Assembly (NCBI RefSeq): GCF_009208735.1
Contig: NZ_WFLJ01000024.1
Location: 34,703 to 98,702 of the forward strand
From: Janthinobacterium rivuli
GTDB lineage: Bacteria; Pseudomonadota; Gammaproteobacteria; Burkholderiales; Burkholderiaceae_D
Direction: 5' to 3'
DNA length: 64,000 bases
A program made the position numbers and the translations under genes. This document shows, piece after piece, positions 15,329-25,099 of this stretch (its first letter is position 1; every line of letters begins with the position of its first letter). The notes under the pieces were generated by a model that worked only from the letters and a program-made list of their open reading frames with translations, was not told the origin of the DNA and did not search any database.

Positions 15329-17106
15329 TGAAGTTGGGCGGTAACAGCAACGGCCGGGTGGCGGCATCGAAAGGCGTGCCATTCTCGAAGAACCCAGTAC
15401 TGGCGGTGCGTCTGCCCGTCTGGCGTTCGCGCGTGGTGCTGTTCCTGCTGTTCTTCGCTTTCGCCGGCCTGGGCGCGCGCGCCCTGTGGCTGCAGGGCGT
15501 GTCGACGCAGTTCCTGCAAAAGCAGGGCAAGGCGCGCTATGAGCGCACGCTCGAATTGCCGGCCACGCGCGGCAAGATCACCGACCGCAATGGCCAGGTG
15601 CTCGCCTCGTCCGTGCCCGTCAAGGCCATCTGGGCCATTCCCGACGACGTGCTGCAGGCGTCGCCCGAGAAAATCAACGCGCTGGCCGGTCTGCTGGAAA
15701 TGAACGTCAACGAATTGCGCAAGAAGCTCGATTCGGACCGCAGCTTCGTCTACCTGAAACGCCAGGTCGAGATGGACGTGGCCGACAAGATCTCCAAGCT
15801 GGGCATCGACGGCATCGACGAACGCAAGGAATACAAGCGCTTTTATCCGCAGGGCGAAGTGATGACCCACGTGGTCGGCTTCACCAACGTGGAAGACGTG
15901 GGCCAGGAAAGCATGGAACTGGCGCAGCAAAAAACCCTCGTCGGCACCACCGGCAGCCGCCGCGTGATCAAGGACCGCCTGGGCCACATCGTCGAAGACA
16001 TCGGCTTCATCCACGAACCGCATGACGGCAAGGACCTGACCCTGTCCGTCGACAGCAAGATCCAGTACATCGCCTTCACGCAGTTGAAGGAAGCGGTGGA
16101 AAAATTCAACGCCAAGGCCGGTGGCGCCGTGGTGCTCGACGTGCATACGGGCGAAGTGCTGGCACTGGCCAATTACCCCAGCTACGATCCAAACGACCGC
16201 CGCAAGCTCACGGGCCAGCAGCTGCGCAACCGCGTCATGACCGATACCTTCGAGCCCGGATCGACCCTGAAACCGATCACGGTCTCGCTGGCGCTCGACA
16301 CGGGGCGCGTCAAGCCGACCACCCTGATCGACACGGGGCCGGGGCGCTACACCATCGCCGACCGCACGATCACCGACACCAAGCCGCACGGCGTGATCAA
16401 TGTCTCCGAAATCATCGAAATGTCGTCGAACATCGGCACCTCGAAAATCGCGCTGGGCATGCCGTCGCAGGAAATGTGGGAAATGTTTACCAAGGTGGGC
16501 TTCGGCCAGCAGCCGAAATGGGGCTTCCCCGGCGCGGTGGCCGGTCGCGTGCGTCCGTATAAATCGTGGCGCCCGGTGGAGCAGGCGACCATGAGCTACG
16601 GTAACGGCATTTCCGTCTCGCTGATCCAGCTGGCGCGCTCTTATATGATGTTCGCGCGCGACGGCGACACGATTCCCCTGTCGTTCCAGAAGGTCAATGA
16701 ACTGCCCGTGGGCCAGCAAGTGATCAAGCCGAAGACGGCCGCCGAAATGCGCGCCATGCTGGAACTGGTGGTCTCCGGCGCGCACGGCTCGGCCAAGCGC
16801 GCCCAGGTCGCCGGCTATCGCGTCGGCGGCAAGACGGGTACCGCCTATAAAGTGGAAAACGGCCGCTATGCGATGCCGCGCAAATACATCGGCTCCTTCG
16901 TGGGCATGGTGCCGATGTCGGCGCCGCGCTTCATCATTGCCGTGATGATCGATGAACCGACCGGCCCTGCCCACTATGGCGGCCAGGTTGCCGCTCCCGC
17001 TTTCGCGGCGATTGCGACCAACGCGCTGCGCGCGATGAACGTACCGCCCGATTCCTCCGTTACCGAAATCGTGGTCCCGGCCAATGCCGGCCCGGAGGCC
17101 ATGTGA
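15328..17106 (+). CDS. ftsI: Septal peptidoglycan transpeptidase FtsI (PBP3)
   Basis: A 592-residue class B penicillin-binding protein that cross-links septal peptidoglycan. A cytoplasmic tail of about 35 residues and one membrane segment (VVLFLLFFAFAGLGARALWL) precede the pedestal domain (LPATRGKITDRNGQVLA). The transpeptidase motifs are intact: S312-T-L-K, S366-S-N368 and K502-T-G-T. It overlaps ftsL and murE by single ATG/TGA-type junctions and acts with FtsW, encoded further along the same cluster. Confidence 0.97.
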   Translation: MKLGGNSNGRVAASKGVPFSKNPVLAVRLPVWRSRVVLFLLFFAFAGLGARALWLQGVSTQFLQKQGKARYERTLELPATRGKITDRNGQVLASSVPVKAIWAIPDDVLQASPEKINALAGLLEMNVNELRKKLDSDRSFVYLKRQVEMDVADKISKLGIDGIDERKEYKRFYPQGEVMTHVVGFTNVEDVGQESMELAQQKTLVGTTGSRRVIKDRLGHIVEDIGFIHEPHDGKDLTLSVDSKIQYIAFTQLKEAVEKFNAKAGGAVVLDVHTGEVLALANYPSYDPNDRRKLTGQQLRNRVMTDTFEPGSTLKPITVSLALDTGRVKPTTLIDTGPGRYTIADRTITDTKPHGVINVSEIIEMSSNIGTSKIALGMPSQEMWEMFTKVGFGQQPKWGFPGAVAGRVRPYKSWRPVEQATMSYGNGISVSLIQLARSYMMFARDGDTIPLSFQKVNELPVGQQVIKPKTAAEMRAMLELVVSGAHGSAKRAQVAGYRVGGKTGTAYKVENGRYAMPRKYIGSFVGMVPMSAPRFIIAVMIDEPTGPAHYGGQVAAPAFAAIATNALRAMNVPPDSSVTEIVVPANAGPEAM

Positions 17107-18623
17107 AGTCACTCATGACCATACAAGACATCAGTTTGTGGATCAAAACGGCTGCCCCGTCCGGGCAGCTGACGTCCGATTCGCGCCGCGTGCAGCGCGG
17201 CGACGTGTTTTTCGCCTATGCGGGCGCCACCCATTTCATCGCCGCCGCCATCGAGCAGGGCGCCGCCGCCATCGTGCATGACGCCGTCGAATGGGACGCC
17301 GCATGGAGCGTGCCGCACCTGCTGGTCAGCGACCTGAAACGCCTGGCCGGCCCCGTGGCGCATGCTTTTTACAACATGCCCGACAGCGCCATGTTCAGCG
17401 CCGGCGTGACGGGCACGAATGGCAAGACCTCGTGCGCGCTATGGCTGGCGCAGGCCCTGGCGCGCCTCGGTGTCACCTCGTCCGTCATTGGGACTTTGGG
17501 CGTGGGCCTGTGCAAGCCACGCGGCGCCATCGAATTCGACGTCACAGGCTACACCACGCCGGACGCCGTGCTGCTGGCGCGCAAACTGGCCGCCATGCGC
17601 GACGCCGGCGCCAAGGCCGTCGCCATCGAAGTGTCGTCGATCGGCCTGGACCAGGATCGCGCGGCCGGCATGCATTTCGATGTCGCCATGTTCACCAATC
17701 TGACGCGCGACCACCTCGACTACCATGGCGACATGGCGGCCTACGAGGCGGCCAAGGTCAAATTGTTCGACTGGCCCGGCCTGAAAACGGCCGTCATCAA
17801 CCTGGATGACGCCATGGGGCTGCGCCTGGTGCGCCACGTAGACGGCAAGCTGTCCGGCGAGTATCCCGTCATCGGCTACACCTTGCAGGACGCGGCCAGC
17901 CTGCCCGATTTGCCGGGCGTGCTGATGCTGCGCGCCAGCCAGTTCCGCAGCCGCCATGCCGGCACCGACTTCCATCTGGAATGCGCGCTGGGCGTGGCGC
18001 TGGTCAAGACGCAACTGGTGGGCCACTTCAATATCAGCAATGCGCTGGCCGTGCTGGGCGCCTTGCTGGCGCACGGCGCCGGCCTGCGTGCCGCCATCGA
18101 CGGCATCGAATCGCTGCAGCCGGCCCCCGGCCGCATGCAGCAGGTGGGCGGCCAGGAAGCGCCGATGGTCGTCATCGACTATGCGCACACGCCGGACGCG
18201 TTGGAAAAAACCCTGGCCGCCTTGCGCCAGGTGGCGCAGGAGCGGGGCGGCCAGCTGTGGTGCGTGTTCGGCTGCGGCGGCGACCGCGATCCGGGCAAAC
18301 GTCCGCAGATGGGCGCCATCGCGCAGCTGGCCGATCACGTGCTGGTCACCAGCGACAATCCGCGCAGCGAAGATCCGCACGCCATCATCGCGCAGATCGT
18401 CGCCGGTATGCGTGCCGACGGTCCGCAACCGCAAGCCATCGAAGACCGCGCCGGGGCCATTTTGTCGGTCATCAAGCATGCGGCCAAGCCGGACGTGATC
18501 CTGTTGGCGGGCAAGGGCCATGAGCCGTACCAGGAAATCAAGGGCAAGAAGCTGCCGTTCTCCGATGCCGACCATGCGCAGCTGGCCCTGTCCGCGCGCC
18601 TGACGATGATGAGGACGAACTGA
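17103..18623 (+). CDS. murE: UDP-MurNAc-tripeptide ligase MurE
   Basis: A 506-residue ATP-dependent ligase adding the third residue of the stem peptide. The ATP loop GTNGKTS is seen near residue 107, and DNPR in the C-terminal domain (SDNPRSEDP) is the signature for meso-diaminopimelate as substrate. HTPDALEKTL is another family block. The chosen start is GTG at 17103, overlapping the ftsI stop; an ATG at 17115 is possible. murF begins at its stop codon, and the two are separate here rather than fused. Confidence 0.96.
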   Translation: MKSLMTIQDISLWIKTAAPSGQLTSDSRRVQRGDVFFAYAGATHFIAAAIEQGAAAIVHDAVEWDAAWSVPHLLVSDLKRLAGPVAHAFYNMPDSAMFSAGVTGTNGKTSCALWLAQALARLGVTSSVIGTLGVGLCKPRGAIEFDVTGYTTPDAVLLARKLAAMRDAGAKAVAIEVSSIGLDQDRAAGMHFDVAMFTNLTRDHLDYHGDMAAYEAAKVKLFDWPGLKTAVINLDDAMGLRLVRHVDGKLSGEYPVIGYTLQDAASLPDLPGVLMLRASQFRSRHAGTDFHLECALGVALVKTQLVGHFNISNALAVLGALLAHGAGLRAAIDGIESLQPAPGRMQQVGGQEAPMVVIDYAHTPDALEKTLAALRQVAQERGGQLWCVFGCGGDRDPGKRPQMGAIAQLADHVLVTSDNPRSEDPHAIIAQIVAGMRADGPQPQAIEDRAGAILSVIKHAAKPDVILLAGKGHEPYQEIKGKKLPFSDADHAQLALSARLTMMRTN

Positions 18624-20053
18624 TGCGCGGCACCCTGACAGAATTGATGTCGTCGCTGGCCGGCGTGCAGCTGACGGGCGACGCCGTTTTTGACGGCGTG
18701 TCCACCGACAGCCGCAGCGCGCAAGCGGGCTCGCTCTTCGTCGCCCTGCGCGGCGAGAGCTTCGACGCCCACGATTTCCTCGACCAGGTGACCGCGCGCG
18801 GCGTCGCCGCCGTGGTGGTCGAGCGCTTGCCCGAAGGCTGGGACAGCATCAAGGTGCCGGCCATCGTGGTGCCCGATACCCTGGCCGCGCTGGGCCGCAT
18901 CGCCAACCACTGGCGCGGCCGTTTCAACCTGCCCGTCATCGGCGTCACCGGCAGCAATGGCAAGACCACCGTCAAGGAGATGATTGCATCGATCCTGGCG
19001 GCGGCCTTCGGCGAAGAAGGCCGCCTGGCCACGCGCGGCAACCTGAATAACGAGATCGGCGTGCCCCTGACCCTGTTCCGTCTGAGCGAGCAGCACAAGG
19101 CGGCCGTCATCGAGATGGGCATGAACCATCCGGGCGAGATCGCGCGCCTGGCGGCGATCGCCGCGCCGACCCTGGCGATGGTCAACAACGCGCAGCGCGA
19201 GCACCAGGAATTCATGCATACGGTGGAAGCGGTGGCGCGCGAAAACGGCGCCGCGCTGGCGGCATTGGCCGACGACGGCGTGGCCGTTTTCCCGCATGGC
19301 GATGAATTCACGCCCCTGTGGCGCGAACTGGCCGGCGCGCGCGCCGTCATCACCTTTGGTTTGTCGAAGGAGGCGGATGTCAGCTGCACGCACCGCGCGG
19401 CCGAGGACTTTGGCAGCGACCTGTTCGTCAGCGTGCGCGCACCTGATGGCAGCTTGCGCCAGTTCTTCGTCGGCTTGCAGGCGGCGGGCGAACACAATGT
19501 GCGCAATGCGCTGGCGGCCGTGGCATGCGCGATCGGCGCCGGCATCGCGCCAGAACATATCAAGCAGGGCCTGGAGGCGTTTTCTCCCGTGAATGGCCGT
19601 CTGCAGAAAAAACGTGCCGCCAACGGCGCCACCATCATCGACGACAGCTACAACGCCAATCCGGATTCGGTGAAGGCGGCCATCGACGTGCTGGCGCAGG
19701 CAGCAAAGCCGCGCATCCTGGTGCTGGGCGAGATGGCGGAAGTTGGCACGCAAGGGCAGCAGTTCCACGAAGAGATCGGCGCCTACGCCGCCGCCAAAGG
19801 CATCGAACACGTGCTGGCGACGGGCGGCCTGGCGCGCCATCTGGTGAATGCGGCGCAGGCAGCCGCGAGCCAGGAATCAGGCACGGTCGTGGAGTATTTC
19901 GAACAGTTCGACGGCTTGCTGGCAGCGCTCGATGCGCATTTGTCCGGCCGTTCGGATGCAACAGTATTAATCAAGGGCTCCCGTTCCATGAAAATGGAGC
20001 GGGCCGTGCAGCATTTGATTGGTTCAAACAACAATAACAAGGAAGCTCACTAA
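18623..20053 (+). CDS. murF: UDP-MurNAc-tripeptide--D-Ala-D-Ala ligase MurF
   Basis: A 476-residue Mur ligase attaching D-alanyl-D-alanine to the stem peptide. Visible are VSTDSRSAQAGSLFVALRGE (N-terminal UDP-binding domain), the ATP loop GSNGKTTVKEM near residue 112, EMGMNHPGEI, DDSYNANPDS and GEMAEVG. Its start overlaps the murE stop by one base; mraY follows after two bases. Confidence 0.97.
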   Translation: MRGTLTELMSSLAGVQLTGDAVFDGVSTDSRSAQAGSLFVALRGESFDAHDFLDQVTARGVAAVVVERLPEGWDSIKVPAIVVPDTLAALGRIANHWRGRFNLPVIGVTGSNGKTTVKEMIASILAAAFGEEGRLATRGNLNNEIGVPLTLFRLSEQHKAAVIEMGMNHPGEIARLAAIAAPTLAMVNNAQREHQEFMHTVEAVARENGAALAALADDGVAVFPHGDEFTPLWRELAGARAVITFGLSKEADVSCTHRAAEDFGSDLFVSVRAPDGSLRQFFVGLQAAGEHNVRNALAAVACAIGAGIAPEHIKQGLEAFSPVNGRLQKKRAANGATIIDDSYNANPDSVKAAIDVLAQAAKPRILVLGEMAEVGTQGQQFHEEIGAYAAAKGIEHVLATGGLARHLVNAAQAAASQESGTVVEYFEQFDGLLAALDAHLSGRSDATVLIKGSRSMKMERAVQHLIGSNNNNKEAH

Positions 20054-20055
20054 TC

Positions 20056-21231
20056 ATGCTGCTCTGGCTCGCTCATTATTTCCAGGACGACATTGGCCCA
20101 CTGCGGGTCTTTAACTTCATCACATTCCGCGCCGTCTTCGCCACCCTGACGGCGATCTTGATCGGCCTGTGCGCCGGCCCCGCCGTGATCCGCATGCTCA
20201 CGCGCATGAAGGTCGGCCAGGCCGTGCGTACGGACGGTCCGCAAACGCATCTGAAAAAACACGGCACCCCGACCATGGGCGGTGTGTTGATCCTCATCGC
20301 CATCGGCATCTCCACCTTGCTGTGGGCCGACCTGTCGAACCGTTTCATCTGGCCGGTGCTGATCGTCACCCTGGGCTTTGGCGCCATCGGCTGGGCCGAT
20401 GACTACCGCAAGGTGGTGCACCAGGACCCGGAAGGCATGCGCTCGCGCGAAAAATATTTCTGGCAGTCGCTGATCGGCATCGCCGCCGCGTTCTACCTGG
20501 CGTTTTCCGTCTCCATCTCCGAGCCCAATGCCGGCCAGGTGTGGAATCTGATCTACGCCTGGGTGCAATCGGGCTTCGCCATGGACTTGCCGCCGAAGGC
20601 CGACCTGATCGTCCCGTTCTTCAAGACCATCAGCTATCCGCTGGGCGTGTGGGGCTTCATCGCGCTGACCTATTGCGTCATCGTCGGCACCAGCAACGCC
20701 GTCAATTTCACGGACGGTCTCGATGGCCTAGCCATCATGCCGACCGTGATGGTGGGTACGGCCCTGGGTCTGTTCGCCTATCTGACCGGTAACGCCACGT
20801 ACGCGCGCTACCTGTTCATCCCGCACATCCCTGGCGCTGGCGAACTGGTGATCTTCTGCGGCGCGCTGGCCGGTTCCGGTCTGGCCTTCCTCTGGTATAA
20901 CACGCATCCCGCGAAAGTGTTCATGGGCGACGTGGGCGCGCTGGCACTGGGCGGTGCACTGGGCACCGTCGCCGTCATCGTGCGCCAGGAAATCGTCCTG
21001 TTCATCATGGGCGGCATCTTCGTCGTCGAAACGCTGTCCGTGATCATCCAGGTCGTCTGGTTCAAGTATACGAAGAAGCGCTATGGCGTGGGCCGCCGCG
21101 TCTTCCTGATGGCGCCCTTGCACCACCATTTTGAACAAAAAGGCTGGAAAGAGACGCAGGTTGTCGTGCGTTTCTGGATCATCACCATGATGCTGGTGCT
21201 GCTCGGCCTGACCACCTTGAAGCTGCGCTGA
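20056..21231 (+). CDS. mraY: Phospho-MurNAc-pentapeptide transferase MraY
   Basis: A 391-residue integral membrane enzyme of about ten segments that makes lipid I from UDP-MurNAc-pentapeptide and undecaprenyl phosphate. The catalytic and magnesium-binding blocks are present: GWADDYRKV (first acidic motif), NFTDGLDGLA (second), MGDVGALALGG, and the cytoplasmic PLHHHFE loop. Length is slightly above the E. coli enzyme. The stop overlaps the murD start. Confidence 0.97.
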   Translation: MLLWLAHYFQDDIGPLRVFNFITFRAVFATLTAILIGLCAGPAVIRMLTRMKVGQAVRTDGPQTHLKKHGTPTMGGVLILIAIGISTLLWADLSNRFIWPVLIVTLGFGAIGWADDYRKVVHQDPEGMRSREKYFWQSLIGIAAAFYLAFSVSISEPNAGQVWNLIYAWVQSGFAMDLPPKADLIVPFFKTISYPLGVWGFIALTYCVIVGTSNAVNFTDGLDGLAIMPTVMVGTALGLFAYLTGNATYARYLFIPHIPGAGELVIFCGALAGSGLAFLWYNTHPAKVFMGDVGALALGGALGTVAVIVRQEIVLFIMGGIFVVETLSVIIQVVWFKYTKKRYGVGRRVFLMAPLHHHFEQKGWKETQVVVRFWIITMMLVLLGLTTLKLR

Positions 21232-22787
21232 TGATGTACGACGCTAAAACCGCACTGGTACTGGGCCTCGGCGAATCGGGGCTGGCGATGGCCCTGTGGC
21301 TGGCCCGCAGCGGTGCTTGCGTGCGCGTGGCCGACACGCGCGAGGCGCCGGAGCGCCTGGCCGCCTTGCAGGCCGCCGTGCCGCAGGCGCAGTTTATCGC
21401 CGGCGCCTTCACGGCCGACCTGCTCGAGGGCGTCGATTTCGTCGCCGTCAGTCCTGGCCTGGCGCCGCAGCGCGAACTGGCGCATATTGCGCCGGCCGCT
21501 CTGGAGAAAGATATCCCCGTGTGGGGCGAGATCGAACTGTTCGCGCAGGCGCTGGCCGCGCTCAAGGCGGAACGCGGCTATGCGCCGAAAGTCATCGCCA
21601 TCACGGGCACGAATGGCAAGACGACCGTCACCAGCCTGGTAGGCTTGCTGTGCGAACGCGCGGGTCTGGCCACGCGCGTGGCCGGCAATATCAGCCCGGC
21701 CGCGCTGGACGTGCTGCGCGAAGTGCTCGATGCCGAGCCTGCGCCGCAGCCGGTGGAGGCGCAAGCTGACGTGGCGGAAGCCGTCGCCAGCACCTTGCCG
21801 CAGGCGTGGATTTTGGAGCTGTCCAGCTTCCAATTGCACACGACGTTCAGCCTGCAGGCCGATGCGGCCACGGTCTTGAATCTGTCGCAGGACCACCTGG
21901 ACTGGCATGGCGACATGGCTGCCTATGCTGCCGACAAGGCGCGCATCTTCGGCGACCAGACCGTGCGTATCCTGAACCGCGACGATGCCTTGGTCATGCA
22001 CATGGCCGATCCGCTGGCCGAGACCATCACCTTCGGCACGGGCGAGCCGGCGGAGGTGGACAGCTTTGGCCTGGTCAATGAACGCGGCATCTTCTGGCTG
22101 GCGCAAGCCGTGCCCAGCGAAGAAGTGATCGAGAAAAAACGCAGGAAGAACGATCCGGCGCCGGAACCGGTGCCGACGATGGCGAAAAAGCTGATGCCGG
22201 CCGACGCGCTGAAAATCCGCGGCCAGCACAATGCCGCGAACGCGCTGGCGGCGCTGGCCCTGTGCCGCGCCATCGGCCTGCCATTCGCGCCGCTGCTGCA
22301 TGGCTTGCGCGAATACCAGGGCGAGCCGCACCGTGTGGAGCTGATCACGGCGGTCAATGAAGTCGAGTACTACGACGACAGCAAGGGCACGAATGTGGGC
22401 GCGACCGTGGCGGCCCTGTCCGGCCTGGGCAAGGCCTTCGGCGGCGCGCAGCAGCGTCTGGTGCTGATCGCCGGCGGCGACGGCAAGGGACAGGATTTCT
22501 CGCCGCTGGCCGAACCCGTGTCGCGCTATGTGCGCGCCGTGGTGCTGATCGGCCGCGATGCGCCGGCCTTGCGCGCGGCGCTGGAGCCGGCCGGGGTGGA
22601 CATCGTCGACTGCGCCACCTTGCCGGAAGCCGTCAAGCGCGCCAGCAGCCTGGCGCAGGCCGGCGATGCCGTGCTGCTGTCGCCCGCGTGCGCCAGCCTG
22701 GACATGTTCAAGAACTATGCGCACCGCGCGCAGGTGTTTGTTGACGCCGTGCGCGACATCGCCCTGGAAAACGGACAGGATCTCTGA
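21231..22787 (+). CDS. murD: UDP-MurNAc-L-alanine--D-glutamate ligase MurD
   Basis: A 518-residue Mur ligase adding D-glutamate. The Rossmann start ALVLGLGESGLAMALWLAR, ATP loop GTNGKTTVTSL and YYDDSKGTNVGATVAAL are clear. The protein is about 80 residues longer than the E. coli enzyme. The extra length lies in an alanine/proline/glutamate-rich segment before the WILELSSFQL block and in a highly charged segment (EKKRRKNDPAPEPVP) before the KIRGQHNAANALAA block. The reading frame is intact, so these are true insertions. Overlaps mraY and ftsW by one base each. Confidence 0.96.
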   Translation: MMYDAKTALVLGLGESGLAMALWLARSGACVRVADTREAPERLAALQAAVPQAQFIAGAFTADLLEGVDFVAVSPGLAPQRELAHIAPAALEKDIPVWGEIELFAQALAALKAERGYAPKVIAITGTNGKTTVTSLVGLLCERAGLATRVAGNISPAALDVLREVLDAEPAPQPVEAQADVAEAVASTLPQAWILELSSFQLHTTFSLQADAATVLNLSQDHLDWHGDMAAYAADKARIFGDQTVRILNRDDALVMHMADPLAETITFGTGEPAEVDSFGLVNERGIFWLAQAVPSEEVIEKKRRKNDPAPEPVPTMAKKLMPADALKIRGQHNAANALAALALCRAIGLPFAPLLHGLREYQGEPHRVELITAVNEVEYYDDSKGTNVGATVAALSGLGKAFGGAQQRLVLIAGGDGKGQDFSPLAEPVSRYVRAVVLIGRDAPALRAALEPAGVDIVDCATLPEAVKRASSLAQAGDAVLLSPACASLDMFKNYAHRAQVFVDAVRDIALENGQDL

Positions 22788-23998
22788 TGGCCTTCCAACT
22801 GCCCTTCCGCTTCGGTTCCGGCTCGGCTGCCAAGCCGCTGGATAGCCGCGCGCGGCAGTCGAAGATGATGGACTATGACAAGCCGCTGGTGTGGGTCGTC
22901 CTGCTGCTCATGTTGCTGGGCATGGTGATGGTGTATTCGGCGTCGATCTCGCTGTCGGACGCGCGCAAGTTCGCCGCCTACACGAACAATTACTTCGTCG
23001 TGCGCCAGGCGCTGTTCATCGGCGTGTCGATCGTCGTCGGCGCGCTGGTGTTCCGCATCCCCGTCGCCACCTGGCAAAAGATTGCGCCGTGGCTGTTCAT
23101 CGGCACCCTGGTGCTGCTGGTGATGGTGCTGATACCGGGCCTGGGCGTGTCGGTCAACGGCGGGCGCCGCTGGCTGAACCTGCCGGGCCTGCGGCCGCAG
23201 CCGTCCGAGCTGATGAAGGTGGTGATGGTGCTGTACGCGGCCGACTACACGGTGCGCAAGCAGGAATACATGCACAAGCTGACCAAGGGCTTCATGCCGA
23301 TGGCGCTGGCCGTCAGCTTCGTCGGCCTGCTGCTGCTGATGGAGCCCGATCTGGGCGCCTTCGGCGTGATCGTCTGCATCGCCATGGGCATTTTGTTTTT
23401 GGGCGGCGTCAACGCCATCTGGTTCGGCGGCATCGGCGCCATGCTGACGGCGATCTTCGTCACCATCATCGCCTTGTCGAAATTCCGCCGCGAGCGGTTT
23501 TTTGCGTATCTCGATCCGTGGCAGGAAGACAATGCGCTGAACAAGGCGTACCAGTTGACGCACTCCTTGATCGCCTTCGGGCGCGGCGAACTGTTTGGCG
23601 TGGGCCTGGGCGGCAGCGTGGAAAAACTGCACTACCTGCCCGAAGCGCATACGGACTTCTTGCTGGCCGTGATCGGCGAGGAACTGGGCCTGGTCGGCGT
23701 GCTGGTCGTGATCGGCATGTTTTACTGGATTATCAAGCGCGCCTTCGACATCGGCCGCCAGGCGATCGCCATCGACCAGACCTTTGCGGGCCTGACGGCG
23801 AAAGGCATCGCCATCTGGATCGGCGTGCAGACCTTCATCAACATGGGCGTGAACCTGGGCCTGCTGCCGACCAAGGGCCTGACCTTGCCCCTGATGAGTT
23901 ATGGCGGCACGGGCGTACTGATTAACTGTATCGGCCTGGCGATTTTGCTGCGCATCGATTACGAAAACCGGATCCTGATGCGGGGAGGCCGGCTATGA
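22787..23998 (+). CDS. ftsW: Septal peptidoglycan glycosyltransferase FtsW
   Basis: A 403-residue SEDS-family polymerase that extends glycan strands from lipid II at the septum, working with FtsI. About ten membrane segments. Family blocks include MVMVYSASI, RRWLNLPG, QPSELMKV, LLLMEPDLGAFGV and the C-terminal MSYGGTGVLINCIGLAILLRI. The cytoplasmic N-terminus of roughly 30 residues is typical for betaproteobacteria. It starts on the murD stop and overlaps murG by four bases. Confidence 0.96.
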   Translation: MAFQLPFRFGSGSAAKPLDSRARQSKMMDYDKPLVWVVLLLMLLGMVMVYSASISLSDARKFAAYTNNYFVVRQALFIGVSIVVGALVFRIPVATWQKIAPWLFIGTLVLLVMVLIPGLGVSVNGGRRWLNLPGLRPQPSELMKVVMVLYAADYTVRKQEYMHKLTKGFMPMALAVSFVGLLLLMEPDLGAFGVIVCIAMGILFLGGVNAIWFGGIGAMLTAIFVTIIALSKFRRERFFAYLDPWQEDNALNKAYQLTHSLIAFGRGELFGVGLGGSVEKLHYLPEAHTDFLLAVIGEELGLVGVLVVIGMFYWIIKRAFDIGRQAIAIDQTFAGLTAKGIAIWIGVQTFINMGVNLGLLPTKGLTLPLMSYGGTGVLINCIGLAILLRIDYENRILMRGGRL

Positions 23999-25089
23999 AT
24001 AACGTGACGAACTTGAAAACGACGAAAAGACTGATGATCATGGCGGCCGGCACCGGCGGCCATATTTTCCCGGGCCTGGCGATCGCGCAGACGATGCGCG
24101 CGCGCGGCTGGGAAGTGAGCTGGCTGGGCACGACCCACGGCATGGAGCAGGACCTGGTGCCGAAAAGCGGCATTCCCATGGACGCCATCGCGTTCTCCGG
24201 CATGCGCGGCAAGGGCCTGGCGCACACCATCCAGGGCGGCTTCAGGATGCTGGCCAGCTTCTTTGCCATCCGCCGCTTCATCGCCAGCCGCAAGCCGGAC
24301 GTGGTGATGGGCATGGGCGGTTACGTCACCGTGCCGGGCGGCCTGATGGCGCGCCTGAAGGGCGTGCCGCTGGTGCTGGTCAATGCCGACGCGGCGCTGC
24401 TGCTGTCGAACAAGACGCTGGTGCCGCTGGCGCAGCAGGTGTGTTTCGGATTTCCCGCCGATTTCGGCAGCGCCGCCGGCAAGGCCGTCGTCACGGGCAA
24501 TCCCGTGCGCGCCGAGATCCTCGCCATGGCGCCGCCGGCCACGCGTTTCGCGGGCCGCGGTGGCCCCTTGCGCATTCTGGTGGTGGGCGGCAGCCTGGGC
24601 GCGAAGGCGCTGAACGACAGCCTGCCGGCCGCGCTGGCCCTGATGCCGGAGGGCGAACGCCCTGTGGTGACGCACCAGTCGGGCAAGAAGAATATCGACG
24701 CCCTGCATGCCGCGTATGCGCAGGCGGGCGTGCAAGCCAATGTGGTCGATTTCATCGACGACATGGCCAGGGCGTATACCGAGGCCGACCTGGTGATTTG
24801 CCGCGCAGGCGCGATCACCCTGTCGGAACTGACGGCGGCCGGCGTGGCCAGCGTGCTCGTGCCGCTGGTGGCGTCGACCACCAGCCACCAGCGCGACAAC
24901 GCGCAATGGATGGCGAAGCAGGGCGCGGCGATTCACTTGCCGCAGACGGAAATGAGTGCGGCGTCGCTGAGCACCTTGCTGGCGTCGCTGAGCCGCGATA
25001 CCTGCCAGCAGATGGCGCAGGCGGCACTGGCAGCAGGCAAGCGCGACGCCAATGAGGCGATCGCACACGTATTGGAAAAACTGGCATGA
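23995..25089 (+). CDS. murG: Lipid II synthase MurG
   Basis: A 364-residue GT-B glycosyltransferase on the inner face of the membrane that adds GlcNAc to lipid I. The glycine-rich donor loop AAGTGGH lies at residues 17-23; GMGGYVTVPGGLMA, GGSLGAKALND and CRAGAITLSELTAAG (UDP-sugar site) are all present. A ten-base gap to the murC start carries an AGG Shine-Dalgarno. Confidence 0.97.
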   Translation: MNNVTNLKTTKRLMIMAAGTGGHIFPGLAIAQTMRARGWEVSWLGTTHGMEQDLVPKSGIPMDAIAFSGMRGKGLAHTIQGGFRMLASFFAIRRFIASRKPDVVMGMGGYVTVPGGLMARLKGVPLVLVNADAALLLSNKTLVPLAQQVCFGFPADFGSAAGKAVVTGNPVRAEILAMAPPATRFAGRGGPLRILVVGGSLGAKALNDSLPAALALMPEGERPVVTHQSGKKNIDALHAAYAQAGVQANVVDFIDDMARAYTEADLVICRAGAITLSELTAAGVASVLVPLVASTTSHQRDNAQWMAKQGAAIHLPQTEMSAASLSTLLASLSRDTCQQMAQAALAAGKRDANEAIAHVLEKLA

Positions 25090-25099
25090 GGTTAGCTCT

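Noticed and set aside
14848..17112. 754-codon open frame on the minus strand
   Set aside because: Antisense to rsmH, ftsL and ftsI, which are certain; the composition is a typical GC-rich shadow.
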